From positions 18,026,475 to 18,090,474 of the forward strand of contig NC_087077.1 in assembly GCF_026151205.1 (NCBI RefSeq): 64,000 nt of DNA, read 5' to 3'. The notes under the pieces were generated by a model. It was not told where the DNA came from. It did not search any database and saw only the letters and a program-made list of their open reading frames with translations. The number at the start of each line of letters is the position of its first letter. The first letter of the stretch is position 1. The position numbers were made by a program, and so were the translations under genes. This document shows, in pieces, positions 24,106-35,395 of the stretch. This DNA comes from Bolinopsis microptera. Its lineage: Eukaryota > Ctenophora > Tentaculata > Lobata > Bolinopsidae.

Positions 24106-24478
24106 CATTAGTCCTGAGTCTGCTCACCCCCCCCCCCCCCTCCATTAGTCCTGAGTCTGCTCACCCCCCCCCCCTCCCATTAGTCCTGAGTCTGCTCACC
24201 CCCCCCCCCTCCCATTAGTCCTGAGTCTGCTCACCCCCCCCCCTCCCATTAGTCCTGAGTCTGCTCACCCCCCCCCCCCTCCCATTAGTCCTGAGTCTGC
24301 TCACCCCCCCCCTCCCATTAGTCCTGAGTCTGCTCACCCTGAGTCTGCTCACCCCCCCCCCTCCCATTAGTCCTGAGTCTGCTCACCCCCCCCCCCCTCC
24401 CATTAGTCCTGAGTCTGCTCACCCCCCCCCTCCCATTAGTCCTGAGTCTGCTCACCCCCCCCCCCCCCCCCACCCCCC
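24106..24478. repeat. minisatellite with variable poly-C tracts, about 10 units
   Basis: The unit CATTAGTCCTGAGTCTGCTCA is followed by a run of 8 to 17 C and TCC. Unit length varies (about 30-38 bp) almost only through the C run. One unit (about 24335-24350) is truncated to the CCTGAGTCTGCTCA part. The last unit has the longest C stretch. Confidence 0.96.
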
Positions 24479-24999
24479 TCCTGACTGCTCCGCTGCACCG
24501 AGCCTAATGCCCTAATCGGTCATTATTTACAAGTAAAGGGAGGGGACAATTTTAACGCTGACATGATGTTTTTATCATGTTCTTGAAAAGATTCTTTACG
24601 TTCTTTCAAGTTCTTTTCAGTCCATTTAAGTGCATTGTTTCATTCGATCATCAGATTTATTTGTATGACTTTGTTAATATGCTTATATAATATGCGAGCA
24701 TTGCAATCTCTCAACCTGACCCCGAATGAATACTGGTAATAAGAACTGCAGCAGTGCTGGAGGTTCATTGTCAAGTACTTATTAGTAGGTTTGGTGAATG
24801 AGCCAATAACGAAAAGACTAGACTCTGATTAAAAATACAATAACGTGCATATTATATCTGATGAAACACCAGACTGTCACTCTGAAATAAAACGGTCTAG
24901 TACCAGAGTTAGTGAGACACATTGTGTTCTATTCCCCGGTATTCTCTACTTCTTGATAATCACGTGCCTGGTCTTCATTCTTTAAGAATATGCTCGGGT

Positions 25000-25034
25000 T
25001 ATATAAAACATTGTATCCCCGACTGGGGGGATAC
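25000..25034 (+). promoter_or_regulatory. TATA-like box followed by a GTATCCCC hairpin
   Basis: TATATAAAA at 25000-25008 is followed at 25013-25034 by GTATCCCC and its exact inverse GGGGATAC around a 6-base loop. It lies about 335 bp before a short ATG frame with a GTGAGT donor. A promoter role is inferred from sequence alone. Confidence 0.3.
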
Positions 25035-25342
25035 TTCTGCTTTCATCTTGCCTCGTCTCAGTGCATGTCCGTATCATCCGTAGCCTTGCTATCTTGAAAT
25101 TTTCCTATTTGTATTTCGTGGTATGATAATTATTCCTCTGGTGTTTAGAATCCACATTGTCCGTCTTTTCAGAGAGAAACATCAATCTTGTCTTGTAAGC
25201 TTAGCTTGTTTCTTATAGCCGCTTATTGATAAATTATTTATCGCGGACGATCAATTAACATAATCGTCTATAGAAGGATCCTTTTTATGATACCTATGAT
25301 ATATGCTGGTCAAGAAATAGTGGAGTCTGTTCAAGAATCAAG

Positions 25343-25390
25343 ATGAAGTTCAACATTAACTTATTGGGCAAGTTATGCGAGGCTACCAAG
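25343..25390 (+). CDS. weak candidate first exon, 16 codons, phase 0 donor
   Basis: ATG 25343 opens MKFNINLLGKLCEATK directly before the donor GTGAGT (AAG|GTGAGT). It ends in phase 0, unlike the phase-2 group, so if real it joins a different exon. Several ATGs precede it between here and the TATA-like box. Confidence 0.27.
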
Positions 25391-28142
25391 GTGAGTACAA
25401 ATATGAGTTAGAGCAAAATATGAGAATTATTTATAAAATATGTAAATCATTCGTTGAACGACGTTTTATCAGGGGCTTAAAACCAATAGATACGCTAGGT
25501 ATAGGTAGGCTAGTACCTATACATACCTATATAGTATATACCTATATAGTAGTACTGAAACATACGCAGCACGCTGGGTTGTATTCCGCGGAATATCGGG
25601 GGACCGACCTTTTCAGGCAATATGTCGTTTCTACCAAGTCAATAGGCACTGTATTATTAGTATTGCAATCAAATTAGTGCTTGGTGACGATAGTGGTGCG
25701 GTGAGAAAATCATGCAATTAATTAAAAAATTTCCACCGGAGCAGTCCAAAAAAACTAGTCGTCGTTCAGTGACTGTTCATAGAAATGGAATCAGAAATTT
25801 TATGAAAATCCCGCAGCTCAAGTACTGAAATAGATACAATCGGCCGCTTGAATTTTCTGAACTGTGGGAATATTTTACAATAAAAATACAACTTTATTCA
25901 ATCACTAGTGTTAGTATGATATTTCCTAGCGAACTTTCTTTATAAATAAGAAGAGCTTCAGTGTGACTGTATAGCAGGAGGAAAAGGTAAAGTTGCTTAT
26001 CTCAGGTTGCAATGTAGATAAGCAGACCACACTACATTACAAACACTCACTGTAAAACATTATATTAGATCAAGTATTCTTGCAGCTAGCTATTCTCAAC
26101 TCTCAAATATGAACTTGTGGGTCGACCAGACAATTAAAACATTTATCAGGAGTCACATTCCAAAAGATAAGCTGCTGATAAATTTTATCAGCTTTTGGAA
26201 TGTGACTGCTCTAATATCACGTGACAATAAATGAACCAGTCGCAGTTTCCCTACATCCGTCATCACTGTTAAAATATTCACACTGGCAAAAGATAGCACC
26301 TTACAATTTGTTATAGATGTGTCTAGAGCCCTGTGAATGAATCTACTCTCTACAACTTTGTGGACTGCGAATTAACTAAGGTAAAGTTTATTTTCTCACG
26401 GGATATAAAACGATAGATCCATCACATACAATATACATTGATACATCCATGCATGATTCATAGTCGCTAGTGTAAAATTTTACTGCGTCTTGTATAGAAT
26501 CAAAGACGGGAAAAGTCTTGTTTTAAGCTAGACTCTTAACTAATGAGCAATTTAGCTTAAAGTTATGTATTCATTGGTGATCAGAATGCAGACATCATTA
26601 AGTCCTTAGACCACTTTATGTAACAATGATTCATAACGTAACAATTATTCGTAGCGTAATATTGCCATTGATTAATATCTTAACAATGATTCGTCCCCGG
26701 GCTGAAATGTTTGCGGAGATATGGTTCTGAAACAAGTTGAAATGTATTACCAAGTCACGTGATCATCCCAGGATCTATAGTTCAGACTATTGCTTAATAC
26801 TTGAATATATCATGTTAGTGAGATGGTAAACTATTGTTGGATATTTGCCAGGACCGCTACTTCTACCACGGTTATATGGTTTGTACTGCAGATGGCGCAC
26901 ACCAAGGAATTAATTACTCCTGTGTAGTGTAATATTAGAACCTGGTAACTTGCAACCTGGTAACCTGCAACCTGGTACCCCCTCCCCTGATGTAGCAAGC
27001 ATCGGTTTGCCTGCTATAGCTAATGTAGCAAGAATTGTAGCTCCCTCTACTTGAAAAAAGATCAGGGAGTTGTTTGTACCATCTGTCTACCTAGGGCGAG
27101 GTTTATATGTTAATTTTACAGTACTCTTATTGTAAGAGGACTTGGTCGAGCAGAACGGGTGTTTGAGTGTGCAAGTCATCCGTTTAATGTGAGCTTTAGA
27201 GCGGTGAGCTTGATGTCTGTCCATGAATGGACGTTCTTTTAAACTAAAACCGCTTTAAAAAATTTTTGGAAGAAAATGTTTAACTTTAACTTCGTAAGAA
27301 AATTTTAAACCTTAAATTATCGTAACAATGGTGATAAAATATTTACACCCTGACCTTTATCTCTTTACGGTTGAACGACAAATGCCTTACATACCATGGC
27401 AGTGTGTTGGGGTTGGTGTTAATTACTATGTTGAACTAAAATGTTGCTCAGCTGGTGTAAACTTTACTATATAATATATACTAGCTGACCTTTGAGATAA
27501 TACACAAACGTCAACAGCTTCTATTTGGATTGACTGAGCCTATGATAACTCTTCAAAACAAGGAAATTCCGCTGAACTTACTGCACAATATTCTTGGCAC
27601 CTCCCCAATAAGGTCCTCCTTCTTGTTATTATATAAAAGATAATAACAATTTTTGGCTTCCTTACCACACTCTCTATTCCAGTCTGGACTACTAGTCTGA
27701 GAGTTAATACACAGCAGCTGCTGTTAACCCTGCTTACACTGCCGTCTATACTTTGCGTTATAATCACCAATCTAATAATGACAATCAGCATATCTCACTT
27801 CACACTTGGCAAATCTCTCTTTAAAAATGAAAATCTTTTCAAAATTATGCATACAATTAACTAGAACATTTGGCGCAAAACTAAAATCACAATATGATGA
27901 CTGGATTCACGATTAAAGGTCAAATTTTATCATAAATTTCAATTATAATAAGAACTTTTTAAAATTAGTAGTCTAGAATCACAGACAAATCAGTTGGTTA
28001 ATGAAAAATCATAATTTAGTGTTTGATAAAAAAGTCTTCCCTCACCATTGAGGCTACGATATGTGAAGTCTTACGTTTGATAACAATGAACTGCAGACGA
28101 TAGCATTTCCAAGCACCGTTTCTTAATGCATTTCAACTTCAA
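25391..28142. other. non-coding sequence with a long hairpin at 26.15 kb
   Basis: Apart from the hairpin listed separately, no gene or transposon end is supported. TAACAATGATTC-like words repeat at 26620-26695. Confidence 0.4.
26151..26207. repeat. 57-bp hairpin
   Basis: AGTCACATTCCAAAAG pairs exactly with its inverse at 26192-26207; the intervening bases contain a second complementary pair (GCTGATAAA/TTTATCAGC). Small palindromic MITE remnant or structured element. Confidence 0.85.
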
Positions 28143-30135
28143 GACTAACTACTGAAGCAGCTTATGTAGAGTATGTGGTGGTTTAAACATGTTACACTTG
28201 CAGTCATAACTCATGTCCTATTTTCCACCTTCATTAACATCATTGCGCAAATAATGAATGTCCATGAATGTTGATACATTGAGTAAGTATTAATAATGCC
28301 TTCCTAGCTGAAGTACTGTTACCAACCTTGTAGAAAGTGACGTTTTACCTACTATTTGTTATATAGTACAGTATGAAGAATGTGTATTACGGATTACTCA
28401 CACGTCGGACACACAGAGATGTCCAATATTGTTGAGTGACTAGATGACAGATTGATAACCATTCCTTGTAAGGACGTTTACAAGAAGCGTTTCATTTATT
28501 TGTGCGCTTGCATCCATTTGCTAGGCCTGATTCTTCAAATGATGGCGATCAGGCATTGAGTTTCGCTTTTCGAACTGTCGATGTAATGAACAGATGGTTT
28601 AAAGCTTCATCTTTTCTTCTCAAGTATTCTGCCTTCCATTACCGGTTTAAAACACAGTGTTCGATCATCTTTATCCTTCATCAGTCCTTCATGTGTTGCT
28701 GAAATTAGAATCTGAACGTAGGTGATGAAAAAGCCGGGTGACCATAAGTCGAGAAATTGTCATTCTAGTTTCCATATACCAATACCAACACGATGACGTT
28801 TCCTTGGCTAGTTGGGACTTTGTTATGATATTAGCATTTTATATAATAACTCACTGCCAAACAATTTATACCTACGAAGGAGGTGTCACTTTGGCTTGGT
28901 CAGGTTGAGGAGTTAGCTGAAATTGTTATCACTGTTGGAGATTATGATGACGGCATTACACGATTAAGATCATTTTTATCATCAAGTGACCTTCAAATTA
29001 TTATTTTAAGTTACTTTTCTAAAAATCTTAGCAGAACTCAAGATTCAAGTACAAAATCATTTGATTTAAAAAGTCATGATTTGGGGGAGTGGCCGTTTCT
29101 GAAAGAGAGGAGGGGTCTCCCTGACCAATGTATGGCTCACGTAATATGTGAAGGATCTCTAACGTAGATAAATCATTGATGAATCGTTTGGGCAGACGAA
29201 TAAATCTATTTCCCAAGGCAACCGATATTCTGTGAATGGGCTCCATTTCAAGCATATCAGACTATCAGTACTAATAGAGTTATGTAGAGGTATGTTGGTG
29301 GTTATAAAACATGTGGTATGCACTGTGCAGCAATAATAGCATCATGTCTGAATTTAGCACACCTTCATTAACATTACATTGACGTCAAATAATGAATGTC
29401 ATATAATATGCTTATACTATTTGAGTAATAATTGCAGAAATAATGCTCTTCCCAGGCTGAAGTAGCCCTGTTACCAACCGGTTGTAGAGTGGAACTAATT
29501 ATTATAGCCTACTATTTGGTTATATAAGGTACATGTATATGGAAGAAATGTGATGAATTACTGATTACTCAACCGGTCAGGACATCAAAAGATCCGCGGT
29601 CCTCCAAATTATTGCTATCAGAAGTGGACAAGTTTTTAAGAGTCTGACTATTAGGGATAGACAGCATTCCATTGTCATAGATGGTTTACTCTAAAGAAGC
29701 GGTATAATGAGACTATTGGATAATTTGTTTGCAGTTTGCAAATACCAAATTATGCTTAAGGCCTGGAAGTCCATATATTAGTATGGCGATCAGAGAATTG
29801 AGAATCGTCTGTTTTGAAACGTGATAGTAATGATATTGACGATGGGATGGTTCAGTAAGCTCAGTTGCTATGGGGTGGGGCTTGTCTGCAAGGTATTCTG
29901 GGACCCTTCCATTACCTGGTTCTTAGGAGAAACCAGGCAGCTCTCCGACTCATCTTTACCTGTCAAACTCATGTTCCCTTGCAGTGTGTCTGCATGAATA
30001 GAAATCTGAACGAAGTTGATAAAATGCCCGGGGTTAGACCATTAAGTGATAAAATTTTATATTTCCATTCTGTGACGCATTTCCAGTATGGACTAAGTAG
30101 CCAAACGTCCGATTGACGTTTCCTGGCTCAGTTTG
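28143..30135. repeat. diverged direct duplication, about 28143-28830 and 29262-30135
   Basis: Matching landmarks occur in the same order: a GTAGAG.TATG.TGGTGGTT start, CACCTTCATTAACAT, AATAATGAATGTC, CTGAAGTA..CTGTTACCAACC, ATTACTCA.ACGTC-like, CTTCCATTACC.GGTT, GAATAGAAATCTGAACG-like and a GACGTTTCCTGGCT end. The copies have many indels. Open frames in the two copies do not correspond, so I see no conserved coding. The copies may be an old transposon or an old segmental duplication. Confidence 0.7.
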
Positions 30136-30369
30136 GTGAACATTTTTTAATTGTTAAAACTTTTAATTGTTCCCTTGATTCTTTCATGAAGCTGTCCGGG
30201 TGGCAATCTCATTCATCATGCTGGGCGACAAATCTACAGATCATTGTTTTTGTTAAAAAGTGAAATTGTTTTTCATTATTTTACGGACTTGCCAGAATGT
30301 TTACGTACGGCGCAGAGACAATTTTCAGTATCAAGCAATTTTGTCATCGTTTACCTTGATATCTTAAAG

Positions 30370-30396
30370 CCGCGTGCGCGCATCGCGCGCTCGCGG
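30370..30396. repeat. CpG-rich hairpin
   Basis: CCGCG and GCGCGC pair with GCGCGC and CGCGG around an ATC loop with one T-T mismatch. Very GC-rich against an AT-rich background. Confidence 0.85.
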
Positions 30397-30714
30397 TTTT
30401 AATTCTACATACCATGTGCCTCATTTACTCATCGATTCCTCGGCCTGCATCTCACACCATGCAGTAAATCTGACAGTACAGTTGACTGACAATACAACAC
30501 AAATTTACTATTCAAAATAATTACAGCTCAAAAAAATTGACAATTTAATAAAATTAACGATACAGCCCAACAAACATTTTGTAAATGCTTCCAGAATCCA
30601 GTCCCAGTTTTAACTCCCAAGTTTAAATTTCGATAATTTTAAAATGATTAAGTGTTATGTTTCGCGATCTTCTAAATAAGGAGAAGAAATTCCATTAATA
30701 TATTTAATTTTCAG

Positions 30715-30830
30715 TTGCGCAGAAGAGGTAAGATGGGGAGGAGTGAGAGTGATCCTGGACATGATTCGTGGATACAGGACAAGTACAAGTTACCTCCCCT
30801 TATAAACGTCACTCCCTGCGCTGAGAACGA
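30715..30830 (+). CDS. candidate first or internal exon, phase 2 donor
   Basis: Acceptor-like TTTAATTTTCAG ends at 30714 and a consensus donor GTAAGT starts at 30831. The open frame has 38 codons and two spare bases. An in-frame TAA lies about 45 bases upstream of the acceptor. An in-frame ATG at 30736 would give a start MGRSESDPGHDSW, so this may be a first exon that begins upstream or an internal one. The peptide is charged then Pro/Leu-rich (KLPPLINVTPC). No domain is recognised. The donor phase equals that of the candidates at 38.8, 45.5, 51.4, 53.5 and 63.8 kb. Confidence 0.6.
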
Positions 30831-33800
30831 GTAAGTCGGTTGTTGCCCACACCGGGGATTTGTGTACGTTTGTTTGTTTGTTACTGTGTTTATTGGTAGT
30901 GTGGGGTGGGTCGTGGTTAGGTGCCTTGTCAATGATTTGCTAACTATGTATTTTAAAAATAAAACCATGTATCTTGCTTCAATTATAATAAGCAGTCAAA
31001 TAATGGTTTAAATTTGGTTGTCAGGTTAACAGAAACCTTCTGGATAAGTTGAGGTGTGAGATTTATAAAATTTAGGTATTAACAGTGTGATACTGATGTG
31101 AGAGGTAGTTTACCAAGCTCATAAAACGTTAATTTTGAGAGTAAATTCTATCATATTTTGAGTATTTCAGTATTTGGTGAAATTGCGAATATTTACTTAC
31201 CTTATTATACCATATTCTCTGTAATTTCAATTTGTTTGTCTGTTATGTTACTGTTGATTAAATATCTATCCAATCAAGAATTTAGAAGGCAAGGGTGGGG
31301 AGTAATCCTCACGGTCTGCACTCTCCCGTATCATCCTGGATTCTTCTTGACGTATTCTTGCAAAAGGTTTACCGTTTATGTCTTATAATCACTCATTAGC
31401 TACTCCAATCTCGTAACATTCAAACTTAAGAGTTCTATAATATACAACATTTTTTTACTTGCTTTTCTTGATTTCTCCGTTTTATTGTTAGCTGACAACA
31501 CGGATTAACAAATTAAGTCAGCACTTCAGACTTGCTTAATTAGTTAATTGAAAGTATTTACGAATGAGGTGTTTTTTGCGCCGTATCTTTCAGATTTTAT
31601 TATTAAGTTCGGACGTAAGGTACACGGTTTTCCTGGAATCACACACTACACGGATGTTGTAGTAACAATGAAACAAAAAGTACAATTTGTTCTTATTTTA
31701 TTCCGACCACTTTGTGCGGACATCATCTCAACTAGTGAAGAGGAAATGCATTGACCTCATGGAGTGTTCAGTGTTGACATCTATCACTATGTGTACATGT
31801 ACTCGACTCCGTGCTTTCTTTATGTATTGTTAGACTGCAGTAACGATCGTCCCTTTGTGCTGACAATTTGGAGCGGTCTTATTTTCACTCAAATTTTGGA
31901 AACACACCTTTCACGACCATCCACGACTTTTCTCAATGCCAGGGTAATAGTTGTCTTGCACCTTGCTCGCATCACATCTACTTGGACGGCTGGTGCCAGG
32001 TGCATACTTGTTACGATACCATAAATGGTATAGTATAATTAAATACAAGAAATATGGTCCATGACAGCTTCTGATTTGGATAATTCACGCTGTCCAAGAG
32101 TCCCAAAATGAGAGGGCCTGTTGAATATTTATCAGCATCTAAACATACAAAGCAACTGGTTTAATTACGGTATTACGTCTATGTCCTATGAGAGTCTTTG
32201 AAGCTTCTAGTCTAACATTACAACTGTGTTGAGGTAAGTGGTAGAATGTTATGGAAGAGTATAACCCACACCTTGATTCCGGAGGAGGGATATTAATTTG
32301 GCACCTCCAGGGTCTCACAGTCTGAGACCCTGTGCTGTTGTGTCACAAATCGTTGATCCTGCCATGATGCTACTCAGCAGTAGATAATTCATTAGTTTAA
32401 TATGATATTGACAAATGAAGTGGGTGATGTAAGCAATGCGAATTATATTATAATACTGTTAGAGGTAACTGCAGTCTTCCACTGGATCGATTAACCCGTT
32501 TTATTGCAACCCTTGTTCAACCGATTGATGACTTGGCTTGTTACACCCGTGCAATCAGTTAGTCATTTATTCCCTTTGAGTTGTAGTTTATAGCAATTAC
32601 AAGTATCGGAGCATGTGCCATAATTGGTGTACAGTGGCCGAAGTTCCCTGTAGTTATTATAATACAGCCTGTAAGTAATACTGCAATACTGTTTATTATC
32701 TTTATCAGCGTTCTACATTTGAGTTGGGTCTACATCCTCTGTACAGCTGGTAGATATTAAATGGCTGATTGACGTGGTGCATTTCATTCCGCCCTGTCAC
32801 TGATAAACCACCTGGCAGCCACCCTGTATCACCATCACATGCACTTTAAATAGAATATCGTATCAAACACCACCACCCCTTGCTCTGTCGTACCTTCTCA
32901 TCACTTATCTGGTGCCTTCATGCACATCGCTGGATTGCACCACCGACAAGTGGCGTTTTTATTTGCTCATTTAGGAGTTTAGCGTTTTCTGCTTGATACA
33001 TCTGTTTTTATTTGCTGTGGATTTGGCAACAGCTCAAAAGAACAACAATCTAGAACACCATCAACAGTGTTCAACACTAAGCTTTACTGAAACTTTTCCC
33101 GGATGACCCCCGACAGTGTTTCCATCGGCCATCCAGTCCCAATTAATTAGAATACAAATATTGGTTGATTTGTCATATTATATGGCTGTTAGAATATATT
33201 TTCCTATACAAATAGCTTACCTAGATTTACTGCGAAGGTCTTCTGGCCAGTAGTTTTGGCTTACCTCCTGGAAGGTAGAAACATTCATCAGCAAAATCAT
33301 AATCAGTAAGAATGATAGTCATCGGTCTGAACCGTTGTACGACTTAACCCTGTCAATAAAGAAAATCAGATCAGATTATAAGACATAATAAGTCAAGGTG
33401 ACCTCAACCTGTGGGTGTCGGCACTATTTTTCATGCTTTTTCTTAACTCCATGAATGAGGTGTAACTGGTTCCACGTATTTTTGAATAGTTAGAATCGTT
33501 TACTATTGAATATTCAGCAATCAGCTCGTAAACAAATATCCACTCAGTCCGTTTAGACCTAGTATCATTGTAATAATACTCGCTCCAAACTCAGAAACTA
33601 GGTGAATGGAGCCAACTTAAGCAGTTCAAAATTGGATTGGTTCACCCGTCTCAATTTCCAATGTACGATTAGGCTGAAGTCTGTATGAAACGATCCCACA
33701 TCGTCATTAATAACGCCATATCATGATGTTTACTAACGTTTTTAGCTACCTCCATAGTAACTCCATAGTAACAATATAACCATAGTAACTCGGCCAATGT

Positions 33801-34325
33801 TCGCCGACTTTCTCAGTTCACAAAACATCTCACCTGCACGCGTCCAATATTCATTTGCTTGATGCATTTATATTTCTGCGAAAGAAATGATTTCGAGGTA
33901 AAAATTTGAAGGAAGTCTGGACTGTGGGTGGAATAGTTGGATAGTTAGTTACTTGATCAGCGTGGTGGTTTTAATCCGTTTCCGCTGAACGAGTAGTGAC
34001 CGTTAAAATCCGCGTTTATTATTCTCGCTGACTCTCGGAACGGTCAATCATCAAGCTATTTCATCATCGAGTTGTTTTTTTCTTCTTCAGAAGTCTGTAA
34101 TACCTTTTAAATTTTCCCAACAAAATTAAGATATTATCTCGATTCGCGATGGTCTGAGCCTTTTATAATATGGCCACTGCATAATATGACCCCGAGCACA
34201 GAAATAGTTGTGACAAATTAGTCCCCAGAAAATATTCATAATGCCGTAACTATTGCAAAATATTGCAATAATTTCCCTGTAAAGTCGACAGTAATGTCCC
34301 AAATAAAGTGCTGCCGCGTATATAT
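30831..34325. other. non-coding sequence, probably intron
   Basis: A 9-bp hairpin AGGGTCTCA/TGAGACCCT occurs at about 32308-32331. Open frames at 31158-32024 lack splice or domain support. Nothing else recognised. Confidence 0.4.
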
Positions 34326-34327
34326 TA

Positions 34328-35393
34328 CCTTACTCGGGAATATTATAGCGGGTTAATTTATGACTGGGAAAATTAATGACCGGGAAAAATATGGCGGACT
34401 TTCCCAAAACCCGCCAAATTATCCCGGTCATGTATTTACCGGTGGCCGACCTTTCAAGTTTTTTTTCAGAGGTCAACAAATTTTCAACCGAAATTTCTGT
34501 TTTTGTTACTTGTTAAAGAAGTTATTTCAATTTACAGTTATTGATATTACTCAGAAATAGAAAAAAAGACACGTCTATTTAAAGGAAAATAAATCTAAGC
34601 AATAATAAGTCAAATTTTCATTAAAGCGTATTCTCATTCTCATTATCGCTAATGTCCCCGCCATTATCATTATTGATATCCCCCTGAGCTGCTGGCCGTC
34701 AAATTCGAAGTTGTATTGTTGTCTTAACAAGACTTTCATTTTGTCCGCTAATGGGGCTACCCGCTACTGCTCTGAAGGTCAGCCGGAGCTTAATTTCCTG
34801 CCCACCGCTTGGTATTGGGGAACGTCTTGGTTTTGCATCTTCAACTGCTCCAGTAATCAATCCACCGTGGACCATGAAATAGTGGCACAGTTTACTCACT
34901 TCTAGCGGGATGTGGCCACAAGTTACTTTAACGGGAAAAACTCCCTCTTTCTTTAGTCTACACACTGCACACGAGAAGCGATCAATCTTTAGAGACATTA
35001 TTATTATAATATATATTATATATTATTATTATATTCTTTTTCTTCTATAACATATAAATTGTTTTCTTCTCTACGATTCACTGATTCATGGGCAAGAGAA
35101 GTGAGAATCACGGTCCACCCTGAAATCTGATTTCTATAACCAAATTGTGATTTTTATAACGAAATTATGGTAGCAACCGCCAATAAAGTTACAGCCCTCC
35201 ATCCACTGCTTCAAAAGTTTTCTCTAGCACATATGAGACTTCAGGTAAAATATGATGATCACCACCCCCTTGGAACCCCATAATCTGAGTCGGCGGGTTT
35301 TTTTATGACTGGTAAAATTTTTGACCGGGAAAAATATGGCGGAAACTTCCAAAACCCACCACTTTATCCCGGTTATAATATTCCCGAGTAAGG
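34328..35393. mobile_element. 1,066-bp TIR DNA-transposon derivative with TA flanks
   Basis: The ends CCTTACTCGGGAATATTATA (34328) and its inverse TATAATATTCCCGAGTAAGG (35374-35393) are each flanked by TA (34326-34327, 35394-35395), the target duplication of Tc1/mariner-like elements. Subterminal regions share (A/T)ACCGGGA-type and ATATGGCGG words. No transposase is present. Both ends are nearly identical to those of the 4.49-kb element at 59147-63634, which lies in the opposite orientation. Confidence 0.88.
34699..34998 (-). CDS. short open frame inside the TIR element, unknown function
   Basis: A 99-codon frame from ATG 34998 on the minus strand. It begins MSLKIDRFSCAVC and contains CGHIPLEVSK, a GG-x-I-x-x-x-V stretch and GGQEIKLRLTF, which look like ordered protein rather than random translation. 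From memory, similar GHxP..xSK...GG patterns recur in uncharacterised proteins of cnidarian and other invertebrate repeats; I cannot name a family. The larger relative at 59.1-63.6 kb lacks this segment, so it may be a remnant of the autonomous parent or captured sequence. It could also be non-coding now. Confidence 0.4.
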   Translation of the reverse strand: MSLKIDRFSCAVCRLKKEGVFPVKVTCGHIPLEVSKLCHYFMVHGGLITGAVEDAKPRRSPIPSGGQEIKLRLTFRAVAGSPISGQNESLVKTTIQLRI

Positions 35394-35395
35394 TA

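Noticed and set aside
25391-25677. 100-codon frame continuing past the GTGAGT donor at 25391
   Set aside because: The sequence after the donor is low-complexity YTYIV-rich repeat, so it is read as intron.
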